The notes under the pieces were generated by a model. The model did not search any database, was not told where the DNA came from, and was given only the letters and a program-made list of their open reading frames with translations. Shown piece after piece: positions 56,180 to 64,000 of a DNA stretch of 64,000 nt; within the stretch, counting starts at the first letter, position 1; every line of letters starts with the position of its first letter. Origin of the DNA: JAGRGG01 sp965217265 (GTDB lineage: Bacteria > Pseudomonadota > Alphaproteobacteria > Geminicoccales > Geminicoccaceae); contig CBDCHP010000012.1 of NCBI GenBank assembly GCA_965217265.1, positions 186,001 to 250,000 on the forward strand. Direction: 5' to 3'. The position numbers and the translations under genes are program-made.

Positions 56180-57118
56180 ATGCGAACGATGACACCTATC
56201 GTCCTCGCCGGCCTGGTGGCGCTGGCGGCAACGCCCGCCTCGGCCGAGACGCTGCGCTTCATGACTGGGCCGCAGGGCGGCTCCTGGTATCCCTTGGGCG
56301 GCGCCATCCAGAGCATCGTCCAGAACAACATGGAGGGCACCCAAGTCCAGGTCCTGCCGGGCGCGGGCATCGCCAACGTCAAGGGCGTGCAGGAGGGCAA
56401 GGTGCAGCTCGGCTTCGCCAACTCGGTCTCGACCGTGGACGCGATCGAGGGCAAGCCGCCCTTCGAGGGCCCTGCCGACGACGTCTGCAACGTCGCCACC
56501 CTCTACCCGCAATATTTCCAGGTGGTGGCGCTGGCCGGCGAGGGCATCGAGACGCCGGCCGACTTCAAGGGCAAGGCGGCGGCGATCCAGCCCAAGGGCA
56601 ACACCGCTGAAGCCATCACCCTGCACATGCTCGAAGCCTATGGCCTGTCTGAGGGCGACCTCGCCTCGGTCAGCCACGGCTCCTACACCGACGCCGTCTC
56701 CTTGATGAAGGACGGCAACGCTGCGTTCTTCACGCTCGGCACGACGATCCCGGCCGGTTCGGTGATGGACCTCGCCTCGGCGCGCGACATCATGCTCGTA
56801 CCGATCGAGGGCGAGGGTTTGGCCAAGATGCAAGAACTCAATTCCGGCTACAAGTCGGGCACGATCCCGGCCGGCAGCTATCCCGGCCAGGACGCGGACG
56901 TGCCGGTTATCGTCTACGCCACCCACCTGATCGCCCAGTGCTCGCTGGACGAAACCGTGGTGCACGACCTGCTCAAGAATCTCGTCGCCAATAAGGCGAA
57001 CCTCGAGTCCATCGCCGCCGCGATGAAGTCGACCGACCTTGCGACGATGGCCTCCGACATCGGCGTGCCGATGCACCCGGGTGCCAAGAAGTTCTACGAG
57101 GAAGAGGGCGCGCTCTAG
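56180..57118 (+). CDS. TAXI-family TRAP transporter binding protein (second system)
   Basis: This 312-residue periplasmic protein has a signal peptide ending near ASAET. TAXI signatures follow: LRFMTGPQGGSWYPLGGAIQS, GAGIANVKGVQEGKVQLGFA and DFKGKAAAIQPKGNTAEAIT. I use the ATG at 56180 because AGGGAAGG precedes it by 7 bases, rather than the ATG at 56159. It is separated from the acyl-CoA dehydrogenase gene by about 100 bases and leads into a fused permease, so the second uptake system also flanks the catabolic cluster. Confidence 0.9.
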   Translation: MRTMTPIVLAGLVALAATPASAETLRFMTGPQGGSWYPLGGAIQSIVQNNMEGTQVQVLPGAGIANVKGVQEGKVQLGFANSVSTVDAIEGKPPFEGPADDVCNVATLYPQYFQVVALAGEGIETPADFKGKAAAIQPKGNTAEAITLHMLEAYGLSEGDLASVSHGSYTDAVSLMKDGNAAFFTLGTTIPAGSVMDLASARDIMLVPIEGEGLAKMQELNSGYKSGTIPAGSYPGQDADVPVIVYATHLIAQCSLDETVVHDLLKNLVANKANLESIAAAMKSTDLATMASDIGVPMHPGAKKFYEEEGAL

Positions 57119-57134
57119 GACCGGCGCGCGGCGC

Positions 57135-59021
57135 GTGCCCGCCACCGCTTCGACGGGGTTGCTCGACGCCTTCACCCGGCTGCCGTTGACGGCGCGCGTC
57201 GCCGCGATCGTCGGGCTCGTCATGTCGGTCTTCCACCTCTGGTGCGCCTTCTTCGGCGCCCCCGAGGCGTTCATCTTTCGCAGCACGCATCTGGGCTTCG
57301 CCTTGGTCCTGGCCTTTCTCACCTTGTCGGCCGGGGGCAAGGCGACGACGGGCTTTGGCTGGGACCGGGCGGTGCTCCTGGCGCTCGGTTTCGCCGCCAC
57401 CGCCTACCCCGTCTTGTTCAACGACTACCTCAGCAGCCGCATGTACTACATCGACGACCCGACGCGGCTCGACTGGCTGTTCGGTCCGGTGTTGGTCGTC
57501 GTCTTGTTGGAGGCGACCCGGCGGGCGCTGGGATTGGCGCTGCCGCTCACCGCGCTCGCCTTCATCCTCTACGCCCTGTTCGTGGCGGGCACCAACCCCG
57601 CCATGCTCCTGGACCAGCTCTACCTGACGACCGAGGGCATCTTCGGCATCCCCTTGAGCGTCTCGGCGACTTACGTCTTCTTGTTCATCCTGTTCGGCGC
57701 CCTGGTCGAGCGGATGGGGACGGGCAAGCTGTTCATGGACTTTGCCATGAGCCTCGCCGGCCACACGGCCGGCGGACCCGCCAAGGTCGCCTGCATCACG
57801 TCCGGCCTGTTCGGCTCGGTGTCGGGTTCGGCCGTCGCCAACGTCATGACGACGGGCGTTTTCACGATCCCCTTGATGCAGCGCATCGGCTACCGTCCGG
57901 CGTTCGCCGGCGCCGTCGAGGCCGTGGCCTCCACGGGCGGGCAGATCATGCCGCCGATCATGGGGGCCGCCGCCTTCGTCATGGCCGAGTTCCTCGGCGT
58001 CAGCTACCTCGCCGTCGCCGGCTTCGCCCTCCTGCCGGCCTTCCTCTACTACGTCGCCGTCTTCCTCGCCGTCCACTTCGAGGCCAAGCGCACCGGCATG
58101 AAGGGCGTGCCGCGCGCCGACCTGCCGCGCATGGGCGAGGTCTTGAGGGAGCGCGGCCACCTGTTCTTGCCGCTCGTCCTCATCGTCGCCGTCCTGCTCA
58201 TGGGCTACAGCGCCCCGTTCGCCGCCCTGTGCGGCATCGTCTCGGTCGTGCCCACCGCCCTGCTGCGCGCCTCCACCCGCAAGGACGTGACGGTCGAGGC
58301 GGTCTTCGGCGCCTTGGTCGACGGGGCCAAGAACACCGTGCCCGTGGCGCTCGCCTGCGCCTGCGCCGGCATCGTCATCGGCGTCATCACGCTCTCCGGC
58401 CTCGGCCTCACCTTCACCGGCGTCGTGATCGCGGCGGCGCAAAACAGCCTCGTGCCGGCCCTCCTCCTCACCATGGCGGCCGGCATCGTGCTCGGCATGG
58501 GGATGCCGACGACGCCCGCCTATATTGTCCAGGTGGCGCTCTTGGTACCGGCCCTCGTCAAGCTCGGCGTCGCGGTCGAGGCGGCGCACATGTTCGTCTT
58601 CTACTTCGCCATCCTCTCGGCGATCACGCCCCCGGTCGCGATGGCGGTCTACGCCGCGAACGGCATCTCCAAGGCGGGCCTGGGCGCCTCCAGCATCGCC
58701 GCGGTCAAGCTGGGGGCGGCCGGCTACATCGTGCCGTTCATGTTCGTCTTCGGCCCGAGCCTCCTCCTGATCGGCCCGTGGCCGCAGATCCTGCTCACCG
58801 TCTGCACCGCGACGATCGGCATCGTCTGCCTCGCCTCCAGCCTCGCCGGCTACCTGACGGCCCCTTTGGCATGGTGGCAGCGCGCCCTCCTGTTCACGGC
58901 CGCGATCGTGCTCATCAAGGCGGGCCTCGTCACCGACGCGCTCGGCCTCGCCCTGTTGGCCCTCGCTTTCGCTGGCCAGTTCCTCCTGCGCCGCCCGGCC
59001 GGCAGCACCCCGTCGGGCTGA
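57135..59021 (+). CDS. TRAP transporter fused permease (TAXI type, second system)
   Basis: This 628-residue fused DctQ-DctM-type permease has many membrane segments. Typical stretches are GSVSGSAVANVMTTGVFTIP, ASTGGQIMPPIMGAAAFVMAEF, GMGMPTTPAYIVQVALLVPALV and ITPPVAMAVYAANGISKAG. The start is GTG at 57135, 17 bases after the binding protein stop, where the hydrophobic N-terminal region begins. It couples organic-acid uptake to an ion gradient. Confidence 0.9.
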   Translation: MPATASTGLLDAFTRLPLTARVAAIVGLVMSVFHLWCAFFGAPEAFIFRSTHLGFALVLAFLTLSAGGKATTGFGWDRAVLLALGFAATAYPVLFNDYLSSRMYYIDDPTRLDWLFGPVLVVVLLEATRRALGLALPLTALAFILYALFVAGTNPAMLLDQLYLTTEGIFGIPLSVSATYVFLFILFGALVERMGTGKLFMDFAMSLAGHTAGGPAKVACITSGLFGSVSGSAVANVMTTGVFTIPLMQRIGYRPAFAGAVEAVASTGGQIMPPIMGAAAFVMAEFLGVSYLAVAGFALLPAFLYYVAVFLAVHFEAKRTGMKGVPRADLPRMGEVLRERGHLFLPLVLIVAVLLMGYSAPFAALCGIVSVVPTALLRASTRKDVTVEAVFGALVDGAKNTVPVALACACAGIVIGVITLSGLGLTFTGVVIAAAQNSLVPALLLTMAAGIVLGMGMPTTPAYIVQVALLVPALVKLGVAVEAAHMFVFYFAILSAITPPVAMAVYAANGISKAGLGASSIAAVKLGAAGYIVPFMFVFGPSLLLIGPWPQILLTVCTATIGIVCLASSLAGYLTAPLAWWQRALLFTAAIVLIKAGLVTDALGLALLALAFAGQFLLRRPAGSTPSG

Positions 59022-59107
59022 CTGGCGCCCCGTGCCGTTGAAGGCCGGCACCCTGTGCCATCGAAGGGAAGTGTTGGCGCGCGGGAGGATTGGCCCGAAC
59101 AGCCTCT

Positions 59108-59128
59108 AACTTGGAATTAGAACAAGTT
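59108..59128. promoter_or_regulatory. Inverted repeat AACTTG-N9-CAAGTT upstream of the iron-binding protein gene
   Basis: A 21-base interrupted palindrome lies 81 bases before the start of the iron-type binding protein gene, in an AT-richer patch. It could be the site of an iron-responsive regulator, but it does not match a Fur, RirA or Irr consensus that I can state. Confidence 0.35.
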
Positions 59129-59209
59129 GGGTCTGCGTCGGTTCGGCTTGCCGCCGCCGGGTGGGGCGTGGTTTGACGACGGCCACGCTTCACGACCGGG
59201 AGAAAACGG

Positions 59210-60232
59210 ATGCGGCCAACAGCCATCGGCACAACACTTGCGCTTGCCCTTGCGGCGGGTGCCGCCCAAGCCCAGGACGACGTCGTCAACCTCTACAGCT
59301 CGCGCCACTACGACACCGACGAGCGGCTCTACAGCGAGTTCACCGCAGAGACCGGGATCGAGGTCAACCGCATCGAGGCGGAAGCCGACGAACTGATCGA
59401 GCGGATCAAGATCGAGGGCGAGAACAGCCCGGCCGACGTGCTGATCACGGTCGACGCCGGTCGCCTGTGGCGGGCGGAGCAGGAGGGCGTCCTGGCCCCA
59501 GTCGATTCCGAGGTGCTGCGCGAGCGCATCCCTGAGAACCTGCGCCACCCGGACGGCTTGTGGTTCGGCTTCTCGGAGCGGGCCAGGGTGGTCTTCTACA
59601 ACAAGGAGAACATCGACCCGGCCGACGTGCAGACCTACGAGTCGCTCGCCGACGACGCGGTGCAAGGCGAGGTCTGCGTGCGATCGAGCACCAACATCTA
59701 CAACCTCTCGCTGATGGCGAGCCTGATCGAGCACGACGGCACGGAGGAGGCGCTCGCCTGGGCCGAGGGCGTGGTCGATAACTTCGCCCGGCCGCCCGAG
59801 GGCAACGACACGGCGCAGATCGAGGCCGTCGCCTCGGGCGAGTGCGGCGTGACGATCGCCAACACCTACTACTTCGCCCGCATCATCGCCGCGAACGACG
59901 CGGAGGCGAAGGAGGTGGTCGAGAAGGTCGGCCTCGTCTTCCCGAACCAGGACGGCCGCGGCACGCACGTCAACATCTCCGGCGCCGGCATGGTCAAGGG
60001 CGCCCCGCACCCCGAGGCGGCGAAGGCGTTCTTAGAATACCTCGCCTCCGATCAGGCCCAAACCTACTTCGCCGCCGGCAACCACGAGTACCCGGTCGTC
60101 GAGGGGATCGAGAACCACGACACCGCCTTGAAGCAGATGGGCGACTTCAAGGCCGACGCGATCAACGTCAGCGTGCTGGGCGAGAATCAGACCGAGGCGC
60201 AGGTCCTCTTCGATCAAGCGGGCTGGCGGTGA
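59210..60232 (+). CDS. Ferric-iron (Fbp/AfuA-type) ABC binding protein, orphan
   Basis: This 340-residue periplasmic binding protein has a signal peptide ending near AQAQD, then VVNLYSSRHYDTDERLYSEF, DELIERIKIEGENSPADVL, ANTYYFARIIAAND (candidate iron-ligand Tyr pair) and YFAAGNHEYPV. The opening and the Tyr residues are typical of Fe(III)-binding FbpA-class proteins. No permease or ATPase follows, so it works with a transporter elsewhere. A dispersed palindrome separates it from convergent gapR. Confidence 0.88.
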   Translation: MRPTAIGTTLALALAAGAAQAQDDVVNLYSSRHYDTDERLYSEFTAETGIEVNRIEAEADELIERIKIEGENSPADVLITVDAGRLWRAEQEGVLAPVDSEVLRERIPENLRHPDGLWFGFSERARVVFYNKENIDPADVQTYESLADDAVQGEVCVRSSTNIYNLSLMASLIEHDGTEEALAWAEGVVDNFARPPEGNDTAQIEAVASGECGVTIANTYYFARIIAANDAEAKEVVEKVGLVFPNQDGRGTHVNISGAGMVKGAPHPEAAKAFLEYLASDQAQTYFAAGNHEYPVVEGIENHDTALKQMGDFKADAINVSVLGENQTEAQVLFDQAGWR

Positions 60233-60237
60233 GGAGA

Positions 60238-60374
60238 GCGCTTCGCGTGCGCTGACGCGCGGTCTTTGTTGCCAGTGTTAACGCAGGGGTGGCCGCGATG
60301 CCGATGGCCAGCCCCGGGCAAAAAGCAAAAAAGAGAAAAAAGAAGGCCGTGCGCCCAGCGCACGCGAAGCGTTC
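60238..60374. repeat. Dispersed palindromic element, copy E
   Basis: This 137-bp element opens gcgcttcgcgtgcgctgacgcgc and closes gcgcacgcgaagcgttc. The central box is GATGCCGATGGCCAGCCCC. The left T-run is short (gtctttgtt), but the complementary strand has a long one. It fills the gap between the convergent iron-binding protein gene and gapR, beginning 6 bases after one stop and ending next to the other. Confidence 0.85.
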
Positions 60375-60375
60375 A

Positions 60376-60621
60376 TCACGCCATGCCGATCGCCGACTTG
60401 TAGAGGTCGAGCAACTCCTCCTGCTCGCTGCGGTCGTGCGGCTTCATTCGGCGCAAGCGGAGCACTTGGCGCATCACCTTGACGTCGAAGCCCTCGCCGC
60501 GGGCCTCGGCGAAGACCTCCTTGACCTGCTCTTGCACCTCGCGCTTCTCGTCCTCCAAGTTCTCGATGCGCTCGATGAACGAGCGCAAGCGGTCGCCGGT
60601 GATGCCGCCAGCGTCAGCCAT
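60376..60621 (-). CDS. gapR: GapR-like (DUF2312) nucleoid-associated protein
   Basis: This 81-residue charged helical protein reads ITGDRLRSFIERIENLEDEKREV (about residues 7-29), then VFAEARGEGFDVKVMRQVLRLRRM and a short C-terminal helix. This is the DUF2312/GapR pattern, a DNA-binding protein that sits on overtwisted DNA ahead of replication and transcription in alphaproteobacteria. The ATG at 60621 is well supported; longer in-frame starts add no homology. It is single and convergent with the iron-binding protein gene. Confidence 0.88.
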   Translation of the reverse strand: MADAGGITGDRLRSFIERIENLEDEKREVQEQVKEVFAEARGEGFDVKVMRQVLRLRRMKPHDRSEQEELLDLYKSAIGMA

Positions 60622-60760
60622 GCCTATCCTCACTTCGATCAATGCCGTGCAGGGCGGTCTCTCTACCCAAGCCCGCCCTGCCCGCCAAGGGCCTCGATGC
60701 CACAAAGCAAAGAAGGGCCGCACGCGACGGCCCCCCTGCCCCCACACACTTGTCTGGGCG

Positions 60761-62428
60761 TCAGCCGTCGAGCAGGCGCCGCGCGATCACCTGGGCTTGG
60801 ATCTCGGCCGCACCCTCGAAGATGTTGAGGATGCGCGCGTCGCACAAGACCCGGCTGATCGGGTATTCGAGCGCGTAGCCGTTGCCGCCGTGGACCTGTA
60901 GCGCGTTGTCGGCGGCGGCGAAAGCGACTTGGGCGCTCAAGAGCTTGGCGAGGCCGGCTTCCAGATCGCAGCGCCGCCCGGCGTCCTTCTCGCGCGCGGC
61001 GTAGAGGGTCAATTGGCGGGCGATCATGGTCTCGACCGCCATCCAGGCGAGCTTTTGCGCCACGCGCGGGAAGGCGTAGAGCGGCTTGCCGAACTGGATT
61101 CGGTCATGGGCGTAGGCGAGGCCGAGTTCGAGCGCATTCTGCGCCACGCCGACCGCACGGGCGGCCGTTTGAATGCGGGCCCCCTCGAAGGTCGCCATCA
61201 ACTGCTTGAAGCCCTGCCCCTGTGCGCCGCCAAGCAGGTTGCCTTCCGGCACCGCGAGGCCGTCGAAGGCGAGCGTGTACTCCTTCATGCCGCGATAGCC
61301 CAGGACCTCGATCTCGCCGCCGGTGAGGCCGTCGATCGGGAAATCGTCCTCTTCCGTGCCGCGCGGCTTCTCGGCCAGCAGCATCGAGAGACCCTTGTAA
61401 CCCTCGGCGTCGGGGTCGGTGCGGCACAAGACCGTCATCAGGTCGGCCCGCGCCGCGTGGGTGATCCAGGTCTTGGCCCCCGTTACCCGCCACGCCCCGT
61501 CTCGCAAGACGGCGCGAGTCGCGAGCGAGGCGAGGTCGGAGCCGGTGTTGGGCTCGGTGAAGACCGCCGTCGGCAAGATCTCGGCCGAGGCGATCTTGGG
61601 CAGGAAGATCGCCTTCTGCTCCTCGGTGCCGCCCGTGCGGATCAGTTCGCCCGCGATCTCCGAGCGGGTCGAGAGCGAGCCGACGCCGATATAGCCGCGG
61701 CTCAGTTCCTCGGTGACGACGCACATCGCCTGCTTGCCGAGGCCCAGCCCCCCGTGCTCCTCGGGCAGCGTGAGGCCGAAGACGCCCATCTCGGCCAATT
61801 CCCCGATCAAGGCGAGCGGGATCAACTCGTCGCGCCCGTGCCACCCTTGGGCGTAGGGCACCACCTTCTCGTCGGCAAAGCGGCGGAACTGCTCGCGCAT
61901 CATGTCGAGCGTCTCGTCGCCGAGCGCCCAGTCGCCGTAATTGCCGTCTTGGATCAAGCCGGCGATCGCGGCGCGGCGCTTGGCCGTGTTGCCCTCGGCG
62001 ATCAGCCGCGCCACGGCGGGGTCGCGGCGAAAGGCGGCGACCTCCGCCTCGCCCACGTACATGTCGGCCGGCCGGACGTACTCGACTTGGCTCATGGGTA
62101 TGCCCGATGCCATCCGGGTCAGGTACTCGCCGACGCCAGAGAGCAGCACATGCTCTTCAAGGTCGCCGAACGCCCCTTCTCCGCGCAGCCGTTCGGCCCA
62201 GCCGTGCATCTCGCGCACCGCCTCGAGGTAGACCTTCAGCCACGCGAGGCCGTGCGCCGCGTGCTGCTCCACCTCCAAGCGTGCCGGGTCGATCCGCCCC
62301 TCGACGACCACCGCACCGCGCACGGCGTCCCGCGCGGCGGCGAACAGCCGCTCGGCCGCAGTGATTGCTTCAGATGCTAGCACAAGATCTGAACTATTTT
62401 CAGTAATGTGAGCTAACGACGTCGCCAT
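60761..62428 (-). CDS. mcd: Methylsuccinyl-CoA dehydrogenase (acyl-CoA dehydrogenase family)
   Basis: This 555-residue flavoenzyme is longer than ordinary acyl-CoA dehydrogenases because of an N-terminal extension (about 150 residues; HAAHGLAWLKVYLEAVREM, GIPMSQVEYVRP), which is characteristic of Mcd. Signatures include TAVFTEPNTGSDLASLATRAV and VHGGNGYALEYPISR. It oxidises (2S)-methylsuccinyl-CoA to mesaconyl-C1-CoA in the ethylmalonyl-CoA pathway. ccr, which acts earlier in the same pathway, lies just upstream on the same strand, separated only by an inserted HNH gene. The first dozen residues sit in an AT-rich patch and may have been altered by that insertion. Confidence 0.9.
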   Translation of the reverse strand: MATSLAHITENSSDLVLASEAITAAERLFAAARDAVRGAVVVEGRIDPARLEVEQHAAHGLAWLKVYLEAVREMHGWAERLRGEGAFGDLEEHVLLSGVGEYLTRMASGIPMSQVEYVRPADMYVGEAEVAAFRRDPAVARLIAEGNTAKRRAAIAGLIQDGNYGDWALGDETLDMMREQFRRFADEKVVPYAQGWHGRDELIPLALIGELAEMGVFGLTLPEEHGGLGLGKQAMCVVTEELSRGYIGVGSLSTRSEIAGELIRTGGTEEQKAIFLPKIASAEILPTAVFTEPNTGSDLASLATRAVLRDGAWRVTGAKTWITHAARADLMTVLCRTDPDAEGYKGLSMLLAEKPRGTEEDDFPIDGLTGGEIEVLGYRGMKEYTLAFDGLAVPEGNLLGGAQGQGFKQLMATFEGARIQTAARAVGVAQNALELGLAYAHDRIQFGKPLYAFPRVAQKLAWMAVETMIARQLTLYAAREKDAGRRCDLEAGLAKLLSAQVAFAAADNALQVHGGNGYALEYPISRVLCDARILNIFEGAAEIQAQVIARRLLDG

Positions 62429-62445
62429 TGCAGTAGACCCCTGTG

Positions 62446-63228
62446 TTACGCCGAACCGAAGCCAGCGAGATTTCCGCCAAACATACAAACACCTCCAAAA
62501 ATTTTGTTACGGCCAGGAAATTCAATGTATCCATGCTCCACTTTAAAATCTCCATTGCAAGCGCTAAGCCTTAAATTGACTGTAGTAATAGGAAAATTTA
62601 TATATTTACTGATAGAATAGTACTCTCTATGGCTCATTAGTTTTTTTGCTTGTTCATCGTTTCTACAGGTGTCAAATTTTATTTCGATGAAATCATTACC
62701 CTCATATTGAACGTGAATATAATGCCCAGAAGGCGGACAAATAACATCAATCGAGTTTTTTGTTAGCGTCCATAGATTGTCTTTCATTATAAGGCAGTCT
62801 TTACTCCATACATTAGAAAAATCTAAATTTAATAGCATATTGTTGTTTTTATCTCGATTGAACCATATAGTCGGCTTTCCCCAGAAACTAACAATTGCTC
62901 CTGGATTAACTCCAGTTGCTCCAGCAAAAACTAGCAAGTCATTTCGCAGCCAATCAAAACTGCCTTGCAGCGTTTTTTTAAAACTGCTTGTGTATTTCTT
63001 CATATTGTAGAGCTGTTCGTTTGTAAAAGCTCCTTTATCGGCTTTTTTGTGATGCTCAAGGCAAAGCGCAATCATTCCTTTAGGGCTATGTGTGTGGCCT
63101 GCTGACCAAGGCGGGTCGAAGTGGTGCCATGTTAGATATGGATTACTGCATCCCTGAACTGGGCAGCCGAACCCCACCTCCTTACGAAGTTGTTGAATAA
63201 CTTCCGCAGGTGGGGTTCTACTGACCAA
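62446..63228 (-). CDS. HNH endonuclease domain protein inserted between mcd and ccr
   Basis: This 260-residue protein has a zinc-bound HNH motif at residues 22-60: C22-x4-C27, HH35-36, C56-x2-H59 (GCPVQGCSNPYLTWHH, LCLEHHKKADKG). The rest of the protein (residues 70-260) has no recognised domain but is strand-rich (VNLRLSACNGDF, HVQYEGNDFIEIKF). The start is TTG, with GGAGG 9 bases ahead lying within the end of ccr. Its DNA is strikingly AT-rich against neighbours that are strongly GC-rich. It lies in a pathway operon where no nuclease is expected. It is likely horizontally acquired, possibly with a mobile or defence role. Confidence 0.8.
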   Translation of the reverse strand: MVSRTPPAEVIQQLRKEVGFGCPVQGCSNPYLTWHHFDPPWSAGHTHSPKGMIALCLEHHKKADKGAFTNEQLYNMKKYTSSFKKTLQGSFDWLRNDLLVFAGATGVNPGAIVSFWGKPTIWFNRDKNNNMLLNLDFSNVWSKDCLIMKDNLWTLTKNSIDVICPPSGHYIHVQYEGNDFIEIKFDTCRNDEQAKKLMSHREYYSISKYINFPITTVNLRLSACNGDFKVEHGYIEFPGRNKIFGGVCMFGGNLAGFGSA

Positions 63229-63232
63229 AAAC

Positions 63233-64000
63233 CTAATCCTCCACCGCCTCTTCGAGCGTCCGCATACCCGGCCGCTTGGCGTTGACCAAGACGGCCATGT
63301 TGCCGGGCTTGTGCTCGTTCTTCATCATCTTGGTGTGCGCGCGCGGGATATCGTCCCAGGCGAACACCTCGCTCATGCAGGGATCGACCTGGCGGTTGAG
63401 GACGAAGTTGTTCGCCGCCGACGCCTGTTTCAAGTTGGCGAAGTGGCTGCCCTGCAATCTCTTTTGCCGCATCCATAAGTAGCGCGCGTCGACGGTGAGC
63501 TTATAGCCCGTCGTGCCGGCGCAGATGACGACCATGCCGCCGCGCTTGCACACAAAGGCCGAGACCGGGAAGGTCGAGGCGCCGGGATGCTCGAAGACGG
63601 TGTCGACGTCGTTGCCCTTGCCGGTGATCTCCCAGATCGCCTTGCCGAACGTGCGCACCTCCTTGGTCCAGGCGGTGTAGGCATCGGCGTCCATCGGGTC
63701 CGGCATCTCCCCCCAGCAGGCGAAGTCCTTGCGGTTGATCGCCCCCTTGGCGCCCAAGGAGAGGACGAAGTCGCGCTTGTCCTCCTCGGAGATGACCGCG
63801 ATCGCGTTGCCGCCGCTTGCTGCGATGACCTGGATCGCCATCGAGCCCAGGCCCCCGGCCCCGCCCCAGACCAGAACGTTGTCGCCCGGCGTCAGCGTGT
63901 GCGGGCTGTGGCCGAACAGCATCCGGTACGCGGTCGCCAGCACCAGGACGTAGCAGCCGGACTCTTCCCAGGTCAGGTGCTTGGGCCGCGGCATCAATTG
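63233..64000 (-). CDS. ccr: Crotonyl-CoA carboxylase/reductase, 5' end outside window
   Basis: The 255 codons present are the C-terminal part of a medium-chain dehydrogenase-type enzyme: LFGHSPHTLTPGDNVLVWGGAGGLGSMA (split as HTLTPGDNVLVWGG and AGGLGSMA), the NADPH-binding segment AVISEEDKRDFV, VFEHPGASTFPVSAFV and LQGSHFANLKQA. These match Ccr, which makes ethylmalonyl-CoA from crotonyl-CoA and CO2. The start lies beyond 64000. It is upstream of HNH and mcd, confirming the ethylmalonyl-CoA pathway in this organism. Confidence 0.95.
   Translation of the reverse strand, partial: QLMPRPKHLTWEESGCYVLVLATAYRMLFGHSPHTLTPGDNVLVWGGAGGLGSMAIQVIAASGGNAIAVISEEDKRDFVLSLGAKGAINRKDFACWGEMPDPMDADAYTAWTKEVRTFGKAIWEITGKGNDVDTVFEHPGASTFPVSAFVCKRGGMVVICAGTTGYKLTVDARYLWMRQKRLQGSHFANLKQASAANNFVLNRQVDPCMSEVFAWDDIPRAHTKMMKNEHKPGNMAVLVNAKRPGMRTLEEAVED

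Noticed and set aside
56973..59051. A 692-codon minus-strand frame over the second TRAP permease
   Set aside because: Its Asp/Glu/Arg/Gly-rich composition is typical of an antisense shadow of membrane-protein codons. The plus strand has a full TRAP permease.

Overview
The window is high-GC DNA with alphaproteobacterial character, most like a Rhodospirillales/Rhizobiales-type heterotroph. The evidence is a sigma-32 gene with the RpoH box, a GapR/DUF2312 gene, a tRNA-Glu(CTC), crotonyl-CoA reductase beside methylsuccinyl-CoA dehydrogenase (ethylmalonyl-CoA pathway), Urt and Liv ABC transporters and two TAXI-type TRAP transporters. No rRNA, CRISPR array or insertion sequence was seen.

Layout. 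(1) 1-12.4 kb, minus strand: one tight 11-gene run reading livK-livH-livM-livG, an ABC ATPase fused to a Tm-1-like domain, a PEP-hydrolase-like TIM barrel, a very long flotillin, two SRPBCC proteins, then the FAD and 2Fe-2S subunits of a molybdenum hydroxylase that runs off the left edge. (2) 12.5-20 kb: a small unknown gene, then a minus-strand Pot-type ABC transporter (potD-B-C-A) preceded by a flavoprotein and an opine-dehydrogenase-like gene interrupted by TGA at a probable Trp codon. (3) 20-31 kb: a damaged accessory region. It holds fragments of a permease gene and of purN, a 1273-residue protein that looks like nuclease-TPR-GreAB_C-PIN (a defence candidate), a 5'-truncated deacetylase, a small Cys-rich protein, a CobW GTPase, and a urea transporter operon in which urtA, urtB and urtD are broken, urtC is missing and only urtE is intact. 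(4) 31-39.4 kb: exporters (LysE, MFS), a TonB/TolA-like Ala-Pro-rich membrane protein, rpoH, an RluD-type pseudouridine synthase, a small membrane protein, an RlmD-like methyltransferase and tRNA-Glu. (5) 39.4-41.3 kb: an AT-richer island with a frameshifted PD-(D/E)XK-like gene. (6) 41.3-59 kb: a carboxylic-acid/acyl-CoA catabolic block (two CoA ligases, enoyl-CoA hydratase, 3-hydroxyacyl-CoA dehydrogenase, SDR, nitronate monooxygenase, a DUF35/thiolase-like pair, two acyl-CoA dehydrogenases) with a TAXI-TRAP uptake system at each end. (7) 59-64 kb: a ferric-iron binding protein, gapR, then mcd and ccr with an AT-rich HNH endonuclease gene between them.

The most unusual signals are three. 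First, a dispersed palindromic element of about 140-147 bp: five full copies and one mini-copy, each next to a stop codon, each arm carrying a small GC hairpin plus T-run. Second, 36 uninterrupted 11-residue repeats, arranged as nine 44-residue units, inside the flotillin. Third, the multidomain nuclease-like protein in the damaged region. Several abrupt gene-fragment junctions at 21.2-30.1 kb could be real deletions or assembly artefacts, and the sequence alone cannot tell these apart.
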